DNA of 64,000 nucleotides from Candidatus Thiosymbion sp. (GCA_018435665.1 JAHDND010000007.1:84357-148356), one strand, 5' to 3'; shown: positions 42,872-52,633, counted from the stretch's first letter. A program made the numbers and translations. The notes: a model not told the origin generated them from the sequence alone.

Positions 42872-45682
42872 ATGATCAATGCTCCCTTTGGCGACTGTAA
42901 GACGGCCGACCTGCACCTGGCGGACGGCATCCAGCCCTACGGCGTCCTCTTGGCCATTCAACGGCAGACGGGGCGCATCGCCGCCGTTTCCGCCAATGCC
43001 GCCACCTGGCTGGGGCAGCCTCCCCGGGACCTGCTGGGACAGGACTGGCGCCAGGTCTTGCCGGCGGAGGTCTTTGGCTTGACGTCCCCGGAAGACGGCA
43101 CGGGGGTCCTGCCCGATCTGGGACTGCGCAGCCTCAGCCTGGGCGGGCAGGCGGTGATCGCCGACGTATCCCAGGCGGGGGACTACGACCTGCTTGAGCT
43201 GGAGCCGGGCCAGGCCCCGGCCTTTGGCGCCGGCAGCGACCTCCTGATGCGGGGGATTCATCAGTTGGCGACGGCGGAGAGCGAGCAGGCGGCCGCCGAG
43301 GCCCTGATGCGCGCGGTGGCCCGGATCACCGGCTATGACCGGGTGATGCTTTATCAATTTCTTCCCGGCTGGCATGGCAAGGTGGTGGCCGAGGTCCTCA
43401 AGCCCGGGGTACCGGGCTTTTTGGGGCTGCACTTTCCCGCCAGTGACATCCCGGCCAACGCCCGCCGGCTTTATGTGATCAAACGTCAGCGCCTCATCCC
43501 CGACATCGGCGCCGAGGCGGTGCCGGTGCTGGCCATCACCCCGGGCCTGGAGCTCGATCTCACCCAGTCGGAACTGCGCGCCGTCCACCCCACCCACATC
43601 CAGTACCTGCGCAACATGGGCGTGGAGGCCTCCTTCAGCGTCTCGGTCCTGGTGGGCGGCCAGCTTTGGGGGCTGATCGCCTGCCATCACCTGGCGCCCC
43701 GGTGGATATCCTTCGCCAGTCGCCAGTTTTGCGACCAGATCGCCACCGTGGCGTCCATCCACATGACCGATTTGCAGCGCCTGGCCCTGGAGCGGGTACG
43801 CCACGGTCATCACATCGCCCGCTCTCACGCCCACCTGGAGTTGCAGGCCATCGGCGGCGGCAAGCAGGTCATCGCCACCCAGCTCGCCCGCTGCCGCGAG
43901 GCCTTGGGGGCCCACGGGGCCTGGGCCTACCTCGATGACCGCAGCCACTACAGTGGCGATGTCCCGGACGAGACCAGCCTCAGCGTGCTCAAGAACTGGC
44001 TGGATACCTACGACCGGCGCGGCATCGCCGCCTACAGCGTCATCCCCCCGGCCCTGGAGAAGTACCCGGCCCTGGTCCGCTTCGCCAGTGGTCTCCTCTA
44101 TCTGCCCCTCACCGACCAGGATTTCCTCGTCCTCCTGCGGGTGGAACAAAGCGAGCGGGTGACCTGGGCCGGCAGGCCCCGGGAGAACGGCGACAGCCAG
44201 GACCCGGTGCTGGAGCTGACGCCCCGCACCTCCTTCCAGGCCTGGAGCGAGCAGACCCAGGGTCAGGCCCTGCCCTGGCGGGACACGGACCTGGAGGGCG
44301 CGGCCCTCTTGCGGGAAATGCTCCTGGAGCATCTCGACCGTATCCGCCTGGAACAACTGGCCCTGGCGGACCCGCTCACCGGCCTCAACAATCGCGCCAT
44401 GTTCGAGCGCAAGCTCCAGGAGGCCGTCACCATCAGCTTGCGGGACAATGTGTTGTGCGCGGTGATGGTGATCGATCTCGATCGCTTCAAGCCCGTCAAC
44501 GACCAGTATGGCCATCCGGTGGGGGATGCCCTGTTGCTTCAGGTCGCCCAGCGCCTGCGCCAGCAGGTACGTGATCTGGATGTGGTGGCCCGTCTGGGGG
44601 GTGACGAATTCGCCATCATCCAGGTCCACGTCAGCAGTGCCCAGGACGTGGACCAGGTGGCCGCGCGGGTCCTGGAGGCGATCCGTCAGCCCTATGAGAT
44701 CCAGGGGCACCTGATTGACATCGGCGCGAGCATCGGCGCCGCGGTCTGTCCCCAGCACGCCGCCGAGCGGGAGACGCTGATGCAGCGCGCCGACCTGGCC
44801 CTCTACCAGGTCAAGCGCGGCGGTCGGGATGGCTTTCGGCTCTTCGACCAGGAGATGCTGCCCGAGGAGGGGCGGATCAGCTCCCTGCGCGGGGAACTGG
44901 CGGCGGCCCTGGAGGGCGACAGCCTCTATTTCGTCTTCCAGCCCATCCTCCACGCCCATACCGGCAGTCTGCAGGGCCTGGAGGCCTTCGTGCGCTGGGA
45001 TCATCCGCAACGGGGCACCCTGACGGGGGCGGAGGTCATGGCCCTGATCCAGCAACACCACCTGGGCAATGCCTTCGCCGAGTGGAGCCTGCGCCAGGTG
45101 ATCCGTCAGGCCCGGCAGTGGCAGCGCATGGGCCAGGCCCTGGTGCCCTTGGCCCTGAACGTGAATGCCGCCCCCTTCCTCGAACTGGATCTGGCCGCCG
45201 GCTGCGCCGCGTTGGCGGAGGAACTGGATTTCAGCCTGGAGTGGCTACGCCTGGAGGTGGAGGATGCCATCCTGCAGGCGGACGTCGCCCGGATCGCGCC
45301 GCGCATCGAGGCCCTGGCCGAGCTGGGCGTCCTGACCCAGATCGATCATTTCGGCAACGGTCCCTTGCCCCTGATCGATCTTCCCGCCCTCCGGATCAAC
45401 CGCCTCAAGATCCTCGCCAGCCTGCTGCAAAAACACCCCCCACGGCAGGATGGTCGGCCCGTCGTGGTCCTGATTTGTTCGGTGGCCAAGGCCCTCAAAA
45501 TCCCCCTCATCGCCACCTGCGTCGAGAACCAGGCCATGCTGGCGGATGTCCGGCGCCGAGGTTTCGAACTGGTCCAGGGCCATGCCATCGCCCCCATCCT
45601 GGAGGCGGTTAAGGTGCCGGACTGGCTGCGCCACGGGGGCCAGCCCGCGGCCCTCACTCCAGGTACAGGGTACGGTAGCTGA
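42872..45682 (+). CDS. Bacteriophytochrome diguanylate cyclase with degenerate EAL domain
   Basis: 936 residues from MINAPFGD; the longer frame upstream lacks conserved residues. A PAS domain with Cys9 in [18 protein letters not shown] fits the biliverdin-binding cysteine of bacterial phytochromes. The GAF domain has [11 protein letters not shown] and ACHHLAPRW, followed by a PHY domain, GGDEF and EAL. The GGDEF domain is intact (RLGGDEFAI) with the inhibitory site RDLD. The EAL domain is not: DDFGTGYSSL reads [10 protein letters not shown] and the KID lysine region is LRINRLKI. I infer a red/far-red-light-controlled c-di-GMP synthase. No heme oxygenase gene is in the window. It overlaps the convergent phosphoesterase gene by 29 bases. 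Confidence 0.88.
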   Translation: MINAPFGDCKTADLHLADGIQPYGVLLAIQRQTGRIAAVSANAATWLGQPPRDLLGQDWRQVLPAEVFGLTSPEDGTGVLPDLGLRSLSLGGQAVIADVSQAGDYDLLELEPGQAPAFGAGSDLLMRGIHQLATAESEQAAAEALMRAVARITGYDRVMLYQFLPGWHGKVVAEVLKPGVPGFLGLHFPASDIPANARRLYVIKRQRLIPDIGAEAVPVLAITPGLELDLTQSELRAVHPTHIQYLRNMGVEASFSVSVLVGGQLWGLIACHHLAPRWISFASRQFCDQIATVASIHMTDLQRLALERVRHGHHIARSHAHLELQAIGGGKQVIATQLARCREALGAHGAWAYLDDRSHYSGDVPDETSLSVLKNWLDTYDRRGIAAYSVIPPALEKYPALVRFASGLLYLPLTDQDFLVLLRVEQSERVTWAGRPRENGDSQDPVLELTPRTSFQAWSEQTQGQALPWRDTDLEGAALLREMLLEHLDRIRLEQLALADPLTGLNNRAMFERKLQEAVTISLRDNVLCAVMVIDLDRFKPVNDQYGHPVGDALLLQVAQRLRQQVRDLDVVARLGGDEFAIIQVHVSSAQDVDQVAARVLEAIRQPYEIQGHLIDIGASIGAAVCPQHAAERETLMQRADLALYQVKRGGRDGFRLFDQEMLPEEGRISSLRGELAAALEGDSLYFVFQPILHAHTGSLQGLEAFVRWDHPQRGTLTGAEVMALIQQHHLGNAFAEWSLRQVIRQARQWQRMGQALVPLALNVNAAPFLELDLAAGCAALAEELDFSLEWLRLEVEDAILQADVARIAPRIEALAELGVLTQIDHFGNGPLPLIDLPALRINRLKILASLLQKHPPRQDGRPVVVLICSVAKALKIPLIATCVENQAMLADVRRRGFELVQGHAIAPILEAVKVPDWLRHGGQPAALTPGTGYGS

Positions 45683-46460
45683 GCTTGCCGTCGAGGTATT
45701 CGTAGAGGCGGAAGCTGGCCTGGCGGCTCCAATAACCCGCCAGGGGCGCGGCGACGAAGATGGGGGTCTCACCCAGCCAGTGCAGTTCATCCTTGTGATA
45801 ATGGCCCGTGATGACCCCCTTGACCGGGTGCCGGCTCACCAGGTGCTCCCAACGCTGACGCTGTTCCGCCGGCCAGCTTGGGTGAAGCAGGTTGCGGAAG
45901 AAGCCATCCACCGGTGGGGTGTGCTGAAAGAGCAGGACCGGCCGGTCCCCCGCCTGGTCCAGGGCCTTCTCCAGCTCCGCCAGGGGGTCGTAACCGGGGA
46001 TGACCGGCCAGTCCCGCGCCGCCGGCTCCACGTAGAGGAAGATCGCCACCACCTCTCCGATGCGCTCCACCCGCACCAGGGGCCCGAAGCGTTCCCGATA
46101 GACCGCCAGGGCCTGATCCGAGTCCTGCTTATGGATGTCGTGGTTGCCGGGAATGTAGTATAGGGGCGGCTGGAGGGCGCCCATCACCTCCAGGGTCTGA
46201 TCCACGACCTTGGGGTCCAGGATCAGGTCGGCGAGGATGTCGCCGGTGTGGACGACGAAGGCCACCGGCAGGGACAACTGGTTGATCCGTTCCACCAGCC
46301 GCCTGCCCCGCTCTAGGTGATCGTCGCTGCCGAAGTGGCTGTCCGTGACCTGCACGAAATAGAAGTGATCCTTGGCCGCCAGGGCGGGCAGGGCCAGCAG
46401 GCCGAGGAGCAGGAAGGTCAGGATGAGGCTGAGGGACGGGGTCCTGGGCGGCTGTCTCAC
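45654..46460 (-). CDS. Exported calcineurin-like metallophosphoesterase
   Basis: 268 residues from a GTG preceded by GGAGGTA at good spacing; the longer frame starting at 46793 would run through the ribBA promoter region and has no site. A signal peptide ([17 protein letters not shown]) is followed by the metal-binding motifs [41 protein letters not shown] and [11 protein letters not shown], all intact. It should be a periplasmic phosphoesterase using two metal ions. The substrate is unknown: relatives cleave cyclic nucleotides, nucleotides or phospholipid pyrophosphates. Its 3' end overlaps that of the phytochrome gene, so the two may interfere. Confidence 0.88.
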   Translation of the reverse strand: MRQPPRTPSLSLILTFLLLGLLALPALAAKDHFYFVQVTDSHFGSDDHLERGRRLVERINQLSLPVAFVVHTGDILADLILDPKVVDQTLEVMGALQPPLYYIPGNHDIHKQDSDQALAVYRERFGPLVRVERIGEVVAIFLYVEPAARDWPVIPGYDPLAELEKALDQAGDRPVLLFQHTPPVDGFFRNLLHPSWPAEQRQRWEHLVSRHPVKGVITGHYHKDELHWLGETPIFVAAPLAGYWSRQASFRLYEYLDGKLSYRTLYLE

Positions 46461-46608
46461 GGGCGGATACCTCCGGGTTGGGCGCCAGGGGATTTTATCG
46501 ACATCGCCGCCCTCCGTCCCCCGCACCTGGCAAAAACGCGGTTTTCGCCGCCGCCGATTTGCTAAACTCCGCCCCTTGTTTTGACGCCAACGCGATCCTG
46601 CCCCTGTT

Positions 46609-47745
46609 ATGAATCTGAACACCACGGAAGAGATCATCGCTGACCTGCGTGAAGGCAGGATGGTCGTCATCATGGACGACGAAGACCGCGAGAACGAGGG
46701 CGACCTGCTGCTCGCGGCGGACAAGGTGACGCCGGAGGCCATCAATTTCATGGCCAAGTACGGCCGGGGGCTGATCTGTCTGACCCTGACCAAGCAGCGG
46801 TGCCAGCGCCTGCGCCTGCCGCTGATGGTGCTGGAGAATCAGGCCCCCCATTCCACGGCCTTCACCCTGTCCATCGAGGCGGCGACCGGGGTGACCACCG
46901 GCATCTCCGCCGCGGATCGGGCGACCACCGTCCGCGCCGCGGTGGCGGCGGACGCCCAGCCCCGGGACCTGGTCCACCCTGGTCACATCTTTCCCCTGAT
47001 GGCCGAGCCCGGTGGCGTGCTGGTGCGTGCCGGTCACACCGAGGCGGGTTGCGACCTGGCGCGGCTGGCGGGTCTGGAACCGGCGGCGGTGATCGTCGAG
47101 ATCCTCAACGAGGACGGCAGCATGGCCCGGCGGTCGGACCTGGAGGTCTTCGCCCAGACCCATGGCCTGAAGATCGGCACCATCGCCGATCTCATCCACT
47201 ATCGCGTCCGCCATGAAAAGACCGTGCGCCGCGAGTGCGATTGCGAACTGCCCACCGAGTTCGGCCCCTTCCGCATCCTCGCCTACCGCGACGGCATCGA
47301 CAACGATCTGCACCTGGCCCTGGTGCGCGGCGAGATCGCCGCGGAGCGCCCGGTGCTGGTGCGGGTCCACCTCCAGAACTCCCTGTGCGACCTCTTCGGC
47401 ACCCAACATCCCGGCTGCGGCTGGCCCTTGCGGGATGTCATGCGCCAGGTGGCCGCGGCGGGGGAGGGCGTTATCGTCGTGCTGCGCAATCGTGATCGGG
47501 TCGAGGACCTGCTGGGGCGGTTCAAGGCCCTGAGCCCCCGGGTCCAGGAAGAGGAGGGCATTCCCACCCGCTCCAAGGACCGCAGCGAGCTGCGCACCTA
47601 TGGCATCGGCGCCCAGATCCTCGCCGATATCGGCGTGCGCAAGATGCGCGTCATGAGCGCCCCCCGGGCCATGCATGGCATCTCCGGTTTTGACCTGGAG
47701 GTGGTCGATTACGTCGGCAGCGATGGCGGTCACCTGCCCGCCTAA
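46609..47745 (+). CDS. ribBA: 3,4-dihydroxy-2-butanone-4-phosphate synthase with non-catalytic GTP cyclohydrolase II-like domain
   Basis: 378 residues. The N-terminal RibB domain is complete ([34 protein letters not shown]) and makes the four-carbon unit for lumazine synthesis from ribulose 5-phosphate. The C-terminal half has the GTP cyclohydrolase II fold, but the zinc ligands are mostly gone: SECLTGD reads LQNSLCD and RCDCG reads HPGCG. The HRQEGRG loop is replaced by LRNRDRV. This hybrid type is common in gammaproteobacteria that carry a separate ribA. No FMN riboswitch consensus is visible upstream. The stop codon is part of the 63-bp repeat that follows. Confidence 0.93.
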   Translation: MNLNTTEEIIADLREGRMVVIMDDEDRENEGDLLLAADKVTPEAINFMAKYGRGLICLTLTKQRCQRLRLPLMVLENQAPHSTAFTLSIEAATGVTTGISAADRATTVRAAVAADAQPRDLVHPGHIFPLMAEPGGVLVRAGHTEAGCDLARLAGLEPAAVIVEILNEDGSMARRSDLEVFAQTHGLKIGTIADLIHYRVRHEKTVRRECDCELPTEFGPFRILAYRDGIDNDLHLALVRGEIAAERPVLVRVHLQNSLCDLFGTQHPGCGWPLRDVMRQVAAAGEGVIVVLRNRDRVEDLLGRFKALSPRVQEEEGIPTRSKDRSELRTYGIGAQILADIGVRKMRVMSAPRAMHGISGFDLEVVDYVGSDGGHLPA

Positions 47746-47867
47746 CTGTCATGAGGGGGTGCGCCACACCCCCGAAAATGAAAGGCTTTACCGTGACTTT
47801 CACGCTAACTGTCATGGGGCGGCGCGCCACACCCCTGATACTGAAAGACTCTCCCGTGACTTTCACG
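47742..47867 (+). repeat. Two tandem copies of a 63-bp stop-codon-associated repeat
   Basis: Copies at 47742-47804 and 47805-47867 share the start ctaactgtcatg and the end cgtgactttcacg, the latter a small palindrome. Between them each has a GC-rich centre with differing sequence (in the first, ggggtg/cacccc form a hairpin). The TAA stop of ribBA is bases 2-4 of the first copy. Further copies lie at 49050-49113 and 63239-63301. Confidence 0.8.
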
Positions 47868-47958
47868 CTAACGCTGAGGAAGGCTGGCCTCCTCCCCCCG
47901 GCACCTGTCGCGGCCTGGCCGCGGGTTCATGTCAACCCCTTAAGTCTCTGGTGAAAAA

Positions 47959-48426
47959 ATGATCAAGACCATCGAGGGCGACCTGCGGGTTGCCGGCGCC
48001 CGCTTCTGTCTGGTGGTGTCCCGCTTCAACGCCTTCATCACTGAAAGCCTGCTGGCGGGGGCCATCGACACCCTCAAGCGCCATGGCGCGGAGGAGGGCG
48101 ATCTGGTCATCGTCCGCGTCCCCGGGGCCTTCGAGATGCCGGTGGCCGTCCAGCGCCTGGCCGCCAAGGGCGGCTATGACGCCATCGTCGCCCTGGGCGC
48201 CGTCATCCGCGGCGGCACGCCCCACTTCGATTACGTCGCCGGTGAGTGCGTCAAGGGCCTGGCCCATGTCAGCCTGGAGCATGGCCTGCCGGTGGCCTTC
48301 GGCGTCCTCACCGTCGATTCCATCGACCAGGCCATCGAGCGCGCCGGCACCAAGGCGGGCAACAAGGGCGCGGAGGCGGCCATGTCCGCCATCGAGATGG
48401 TCAACCTGCTGCGCCAGTTGGCCTGA
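47959..48426 (+). CDS. ribH: 6,7-dimethyl-8-ribityllumazine synthase
   Basis: 155 residues, standard length. Motifs: [48 protein letters not shown] and [16 protein letters not shown], which hold the phosphate-binding loop and the catalytic histidine. It condenses the RibB product with the pyrimidine made by RibA/RibD, as an icosahedral or pentameric complex. It follows ribBA after the two 63-bp repeats and is one base before nusB. Confidence 0.97.
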   Translation: MIKTIEGDLRVAGARFCLVVSRFNAFITESLLAGAIDTLKRHGAEEGDLVIVRVPGAFEMPVAVQRLAAKGGYDAIVALGAVIRGGTPHFDYVAGECVKGLAHVSLEHGLPVAFGVLTVDSIDQAIERAGTKAGNKGAEAAMSAIEMVNLLRQLA

Positions 48427-48427
48427 G

Positions 48428-49048
48428 ATGTCAGGTCGTCGCAGTCAGGCGCGGCGCTACGCCGTGCTGGCCCTTTATCAATGGCAAATGACCGGCCAGG
48501 AACCGGCGGCGATCATGCGCCATTTCTTTGACGACCCGGCCTGGATGCAGGTCATCGCCGAGGGGCTCGGTCTCCTCAAGGGCGAGCAGCAATCCCTGGC
48601 GGATGCCGTCTACGACCTCCAGCTCTTCCAGGAACTGCTGCGCGGCGTGCCGGAGCGGGTCGAGGACCTGGACCGCCAACTGGAGCGCGTCCTGGACCGC
48701 CCCCTGCGCCAGGTCACCCCGGTGGACCTGGCCATCCTGCGCCTGGGGGTCTATGAACTGGACCAGAGCCCCCAGATCCCCTTCCGCGCCATCCTCAACG
48801 AGACCGTGGAACTGGCCAAGGAATTCGGCAGCACCGACGACAGTCACCGCTACGTCAACGGCATTCTCGACCGCCTGGCCCGGACCCTGCGGCCCGCCGA
48901 GTTCGTCCCCCAGGGCGGTGGTGGCGACATGCCGACGTCCGAGCCCTCGTCCGCTCCGGCCCGCAAGGCCAGGTCCACGTCCTCCGCCGGCGTCACCTCA
49001 GCCGCCGGGAGGCGGCCGGAGACACCTCCCACCGGGCGAGAGTCCTGA
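48428..49048 (+). CDS. nusB: Transcription antitermination protein NusB
   Basis: 206 residues. The fold's blocks are SQARRYAVLALYQWQMTG, RQVTPVDLAILRLGVYEL, IPFRAILNETVELAKEFGSTDDSHRYVNGILD. It binds boxA RNA with NusE for rRNA antitermination. Beyond the normal end (near residue 147) there are about 60 residues of Pro/Ser/Arg-rich low complexity that other NusB proteins lack, probably a disordered tail. The ATG is one base after the ribH stop. Confidence 0.95.
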   Translation: MSGRRSQARRYAVLALYQWQMTGQEPAAIMRHFFDDPAWMQVIAEGLGLLKGEQQSLADAVYDLQLFQELLRGVPERVEDLDRQLERVLDRPLRQVTPVDLAILRLGVYELDQSPQIPFRAILNETVELAKEFGSTDDSHRYVNGILDRLARTLRPAEFVPQGGGGDMPTSEPSSAPARKARSTSSAGVTSAAGRRPETPPTGRES

Positions 49049-49049
49049 G

Positions 49050-49113
49050 CTAATTGTCACGAGTGGGCAGGCCATGCCCCTGAAAATGAAAGGCTGTGCC
49101 ATGACTTTCACGC
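49050..49113 (+). repeat. 63-bp stop-codon-associated repeat, third copy
   Basis: It begins ctaattgtcacg one base after the nusB TGA and ends atgactttcacg. The centre gggca/tgccc can pair, with sequence different from the other copies, so the hairpin and not the bases is kept. Confidence 0.75.
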
Positions 49114-49188
49114 TACTCTCGGCGGCGTTCGCGCAGATTCGCACCCCCGGCGGTTGCCGCCCGGGCGGATGCCAGGGCTGAGGTAAGC

Positions 49189-50361
49189 TTGTCGGAGTTC
49201 GATCTGATCCGCGCCCACTTCGCCCATCTCGGGGCGGGGCGGGCCGACGTGGTGCTGGGGGTCGGCGACGATTGCGCCCTGCTGCGGGTGCCCGCGGGCC
49301 AGGAACTGGCGGTGAGCATTGATACCCTGGTGGCCGGGGTGCACTTCCTGCCCTCGGTCGATCCCGAGGCCCTGGGCCACAAGTGTCTGGCGGTGGGTCT
49401 GAGCGATCTGGCGGCCATGGGGGCCGAACCGGCCTGGGCGACCCTGGCCCTGACCCTGCCGCGGGAGGACCCCCGGTGGCTCGGGGCCTTCGCGGCGGGT
49501 TTCGCCGCCCTGGCCCGGGAGCATGGGCTGGCCCTGGTCGGTGGCGATACCACCCACGGTCCCTTGAGCATCTCGGTCCAGGTCCACGGCCTGGTCCCCG
49601 CGGGGCAGGCCATCCGCCGCGCCGGCGCCCGCCCCGGTGACCTGGTGGGCGTCAGCGGCACCCTGGGCGACGCCGGTCTGGCCCTGCGTCATCTGCTGGC
49701 GGGCGAGGCGGTGGCTGCCGACTCGCGCGCCCGCCTGGAGCGCCCCACCCCCCGGGTCGCCCTGGGTCTGGCACTGCGGGGGCTGGCGACGGCCATGATC
49801 GACATCTCCGACGGCCTGGCGGCGGACCTGGGGCATATCCTGGAGGAGAGTGGCGCCGCCAGTGCGGGTGGAGAGGGGAGGGGGGGCGGACCCTCTTCGG
49901 CAAACCTCGCGGCGGAAAACCTCACCCTCGCTTCGCTCGGGGACGGGAACCGGAAGCCCCCCACCCTCAGGAAGGGGAGCGGGAATCCTCCCAGGCTCGG
50001 TAAAGGGATTGGGAATGCGGTTTCTCCGGGATACCGCCAGTTGGGGAGTGGCGGCGAGGCCCCCGTCCTGGGGGCCGAGATCCGGCTGGCGGCACTGCCC
50101 TTGTCGCCGGCGGTGTCCGCCCGCCTTGCCCGGGACCCGGACTGGTCACTGCCCCTGGCCTCCGGGGACGACTATGAACTCTGTTTCACCCTGCCATCGG
50201 AGCGAGCCAGCGAGTTGCCCGCCCTGGCCGAGCGCCTGGGGCTGGACTTGACCCTCATCGGCCGCATCCTCCCGGACGCCGGTTTGGTGTGCATCGGCCC
50301 GGACGGTGGCCGCTGGACCCCGGGACAGCGGGGCTACAACCACTTTCCGGACGCGGGGTAG
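49189..50361 (+). CDS. thiL: Thiamine-monophosphate kinase with a repeat-rich in-frame insertion
   Basis: 390 residues from a TTG start; GAGGT sits five bases before it. Family blocks: GVGDDCALL, SIDTLVAGVHFL, HKCLAVGLSDLAAMGA, GGDTTHGPLSI, GSGDDYELCFT-type end (here SGDDYELCFTLPSE). It phosphorylates thiamine phosphate to the diphosphate. After DISDGLAADLGHILEESG normal proteins go straight on to GAEIRL. Here about 70 residues intervene, including three 30-base repeats (49936-50025). The insertion lies in a surface region between the two domains, so activity may survive. pgpA follows after five bases. Confidence 0.93.
   Translation: MSEFDLIRAHFAHLGAGRADVVLGVGDDCALLRVPAGQELAVSIDTLVAGVHFLPSVDPEALGHKCLAVGLSDLAAMGAEPAWATLALTLPREDPRWLGAFAAGFAALAREHGLALVGGDTTHGPLSISVQVHGLVPAGQAIRRAGARPGDLVGVSGTLGDAGLALRHLLAGEAVAADSRARLERPTPRVALGLALRGLATAMIDISDGLAADLGHILEESGAASAGGEGRGGGPSSANLAAENLTLASLGDGNRKPPTLRKGSGNPPRLGKGIGNAVSPGYRQLGSGGEAPVLGAEIRLAALPLSPAVSARLARDPDWSLPLASGDDYELCFTLPSERASELPALAERLGLDLTLIGRILPDAGLVCIGPDGGRWTPGQRGYNHFPDAG
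49936..50025 (+). repeat. Three 30-bp tandem repeats inserted in thiL
   Basis: Units start ctcggggacggg (49936), ctcaggaagggg (49966) and ctcggtaaaggg (49996), coding for LGDGNRKPPT, LRKGSGNPPR and LGKGIGNAVS. The period is a multiple of three, so the frame is kept. Confidence 0.8.
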
Positions 50362-50366
50362 GCACA

Positions 50367-50852
50367 ATGGGGGCACCAACCGCCGGGCGTCCCGTCTTCG
50401 ACTGGCGCCGCCCCCATCACTGGCTGGCCTTCGGTTTTGGCGCTGGGCTGGCGCCCTTGGCCCCAGGAACCCTGGGAACCCTGGTCGCCGTTCCCCTCTA
50501 CCTCCTGCTTCAGGGGCTGTCCCCGGGGGCCTATCTGCTGGTCCTGGTCGGCCTCTTCCTCATCGGCCTCTGGGCCTGCGACAAAACCGCCCGGGAATTG
50601 GGTGGAGGGGACCCGAGCGCCATCGTCTGGGACGAGATCCTCGGCTATCTGGTCACCATGGCCCTGGCCCCCCCAGGCTGGACCTGGATCCTGCTGGGCC
50701 TGATCCTGTTCCGGTTCTTCGATATCCTCAAGCCCTGGCCCATCGGCCCCCTGGACCGCTGGGTCAAGGGCGGACTCGGCATCCTCCTCGACGACCTGGT
50801 GGCCGGGGCCATGGCCTGGGTCCTGATCCAGGCCTTGCATCACTGGTTGTAG
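50367..50852 (+). CDS. pgpA: Phosphatidylglycerophosphatase A
   Basis: 161 residues. It is an inner-membrane enzyme that dephosphorylates phosphatidylglycerol phosphate. Signature blocks: FGFGAGLAPLAPGTLGTLVAVPLY, AIVWDEILGYLVTM, LILFRFFDILKPWPIGPLDR and GILLDDLVAGAMAWVL, with three to four hydrophobic segments between. Start chosen at the ATG five bases after thiL. It is the last gene of the ribBA-ribH-nusB-thiL-pgpA run, the common gammaproteobacterial order. Confidence 0.95.
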   Translation: MGAPTAGRPVFDWRRPHHWLAFGFGAGLAPLAPGTLGTLVAVPLYLLLQGLSPGAYLLVLVGLFLIGLWACDKTARELGGGDPSAIVWDEILGYLVTMALAPPGWTWILLGLILFRFFDILKPWPIGPLDRWVKGGLGILLDDLVAGAMAWVLIQALHHWL

Positions 50853-50971
50853 ATGCCCCGTCCCGCCTGATCGTCGAGAGTCCACCCGACCGGCCGACTC
50901 ATTCCTGGCTACCCGGCATCTGTGTCGCTGCCGTTCAATGACCGAAACTCAGTGCGAGAGGGGAAGTAGCC

Positions 50972-51166
50972 ATGCACCCGCTGATTGAACGGCACCGGGC
51001 GCGCATACGCGACCTTGAGGCACGTTATGGCATCGATGATGTCCGCGTTTTCGGTTCCATGGCGCGGGACGACGCGGACTCGGACAGCGACATCGACCTA
51101 TTGGTCACACTGCCACCCGGCAGGATTCCCCTCTCAATATCCCCGTGGAGGGCGGTAACATGCTGA
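50972..51166 (+). pseudogene. Truncated MNT-type minimal nucleotidyltransferase
   Basis: A good ribosome-binding site (GAGAGGGGAAG) and 48 residues of a minimal nucleotidyltransferase: RVFGSMARDDADSDSDIDLLVTLPPGR holds the GSxxR and SDxDL motifs. After PPGR the sequence leaves the family and stops at 64 residues, where homologues run to about 100. A following frame (MLTDLEIAVVILDTAA) may be a shifted remnant. Such proteins are antitoxins of HEPN-MNT pairs, but no HEPN gene is left here. Confidence 0.65.
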
Positions 51167-51215
51167 CTGATCTGGAGATCGCGGTGGTTATCCTCGACAC
51201 GGCGGCCTAAGCCCC

Positions 51216-51445
51216 ATGGTGGCCATTGCGGTCTACCGCAGGGCCCGTGACCGCCCGGGCGCGCCGATCGTGGAGCCGCTGCTGGCCGACACGGCATTTC
51301 TGGCGTGGGGTGGATGGTGGCGGCCACCCCCACCGGGCGGCCGGTGGCACTGGCCGCGACCCCGCTGCGGGTGGGGGACCGGGTGGTGATTCGGGAGGGG
51401 GAGGCGTATTTGAGCCCGGCAGTGCAGGATGCGGTGGCGGTTTAG
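51216..51445 (+). pseudogene. Frameshifted gene fragment of unknown family
   Basis: The frame MVAIAVYRRARDRPGAPIVE runs to about 51310. Coding character then shifts to another frame reading AATPLRVGDRVVIREGEAY and ending at TAG. Together they look like the end of one protein broken by a frameshift. I do not recognise it. Confidence 0.4.
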
Positions 51446-51807
51446 AGGGCGATAAGATTCCCCACGGCTTCTCCAAGGTCATCTGCTACTGGTAGAGGTC
51501 CTGCCAGTCGCGATGCGAGGGTGGTTGAACATAATCATGCCGGGTTTTAATCGTTTCACGTTGTCTTCTCAGCCCGCCCACCCCCTGCCCACCGTGAGCC
51601 TTGGGGGGTGGCTGGATTCAAGCCCGGTGTTAGGCGCGATGGCATGAGTATCAACAAGGTCGCCCACTGCGCATCCTGACGCCTACTCAGACTCACTCTT
51701 CTCCTTTGATCATTGACCATTGATCATTGTTATGGATGGCCTGGAACGCCGCTTTAGTCGTCAGGTGATTTGCTTGTCGTTCATTCTTCGGAGTTTTCTC
51801 CGGGCAC
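51446..51807. other. Gap without genes; left copy of a direct repeat
   Basis: About 360 bases with no gene. The 21 bases atctgctactggtagaggtcc at 51481-51501 recur with one mismatch at 53085-53105. Base composition falls to AT-rich towards the right. Confidence 0.6.
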
Positions 51808-51830
51808 AAAAAAACCCGCCGAAGCGGGTT
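51808..51830 (-). terminator. Rho-independent terminator of the AT-rich secreted-protein gene
   Basis: Leftward, ACCCGC-TTCG-GCGGGT is followed by a run of seven T. It lies about 190 bases after the stop of the gene at 52019-52591. Confidence 0.85.
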
Positions 51831-52018
51831 GTGATAGGGATATCTAGCAGAAATTTATTATGATGGGAAAACCTACGGCTCTACCGTGGAGACAGTAGAA
51901 GTTTGACATTTTCAGGAGTCCATCGAGAACATACCGCCGTTGTGAGCCGCCAAGCCAACAACTGCGGATAAATCCCGATGGACGAAGCAAAAACCTAAAG
52001 TCAGTACAAATGGGTATG

Positions 52019-52591
52019 TCAATCCCCAAAGAGAAGACCTATGCCCTGAATCGTTAGAGTTCCCGCACATGTATCTGAAGAGTTTTCAGGTGCACGAAAA
52101 AGGCCAAAACTAATTACGTGAAAAGGCTTAAGCGAGGTCACTCCGTCGGGAGAGGTAATCTCATAAATTTTCAGGCTGGTTGTATTTTTTGAAGCAGCAT
52201 ATAGCGTATTCAGGCCATCCTCTGGTTCTAAACCTGATGAAGCCGAAGATCCTGTGATGTGCTCTTTGCCAAAACGCGCAACACTAAGAAAGCTGGGCCT
52301 TAGCGTTGCATAACATGGGGTTGCGGCATCCGTATGCCATGCCACACCAATTCGAATTCGCTCACCTGGTATATAATACTCAGGCACGATAAAATTCAGA
52401 GTCAGCGATGGAGTGGAGGAACCATCTGGCATACGAATACCTGCAAAATTACCATAGCCATCCGAAAAATAAGCATCATATTCAAGGAATGATCCGTAGA
52501 TATTTTGTGAGATGAAATCAAAAGCCATTGAAAATTTAAGAGGCAGAAAAACGGTTGCGACCAATAATAAAATCATATGTCGGGATTTCAT
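52019..52591 (-). CDS. Predicted secreted protein of unknown function, AT-rich
   Basis: 190 residues from the ATG with GAGGTGAG upstream. A signal peptide (MILLLVATVFLPLKFSMA) precedes a domain rich in Ser, Gly and aromatic residues that looks beta-rich (TLNFIVPEYYIPGERIRIGVAWHTD). Two cysteines (in TPCYATL and SDTCAGT) could form a disulfide. I do not recognise a family. Codon use and composition differ strongly from the surrounding chromosome, and near-identical 21-base repeats lie on both sides of the islet, so it was probably acquired. Confidence 0.75.
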   Translation of the reverse strand: MKSRHMILLLVATVFLPLKFSMAFDFISQNIYGSFLEYDAYFSDGYGNFAGIRMPDGSSTPSLTLNFIVPEYYIPGERIRIGVAWHTDAATPCYATLRPSFLSVARFGKEHITGSSASSGLEPEDGLNTLYAASKNTTSLKIYEITSPDGVTSLKPFHVISFGLFRAPENSSDTCAGTLTIQGIGLLFGD

Positions 52592-52633
52592 TTTCTCACC
52601 TCGTACAAGTAGGTTATGATCAAACTGCTTCAT

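Noticed and set aside
42791..45061. A 756-codon open frame opposite the phytochrome gene
   Set aside because: No recognisable domain; composition is that of antisense of a GC-rich gene, and the plus-strand reading is unambiguous.
46461..46608. FMN riboswitch before ribBA
   Set aside because: The gap is under 150 bases and lacks the conserved riboswitch core sequences; no matching helices seen.
49114..49188. TPP riboswitch before thiL
   Set aside because: Only about 75 bases free after the repeat and no thi-box-like sequence.
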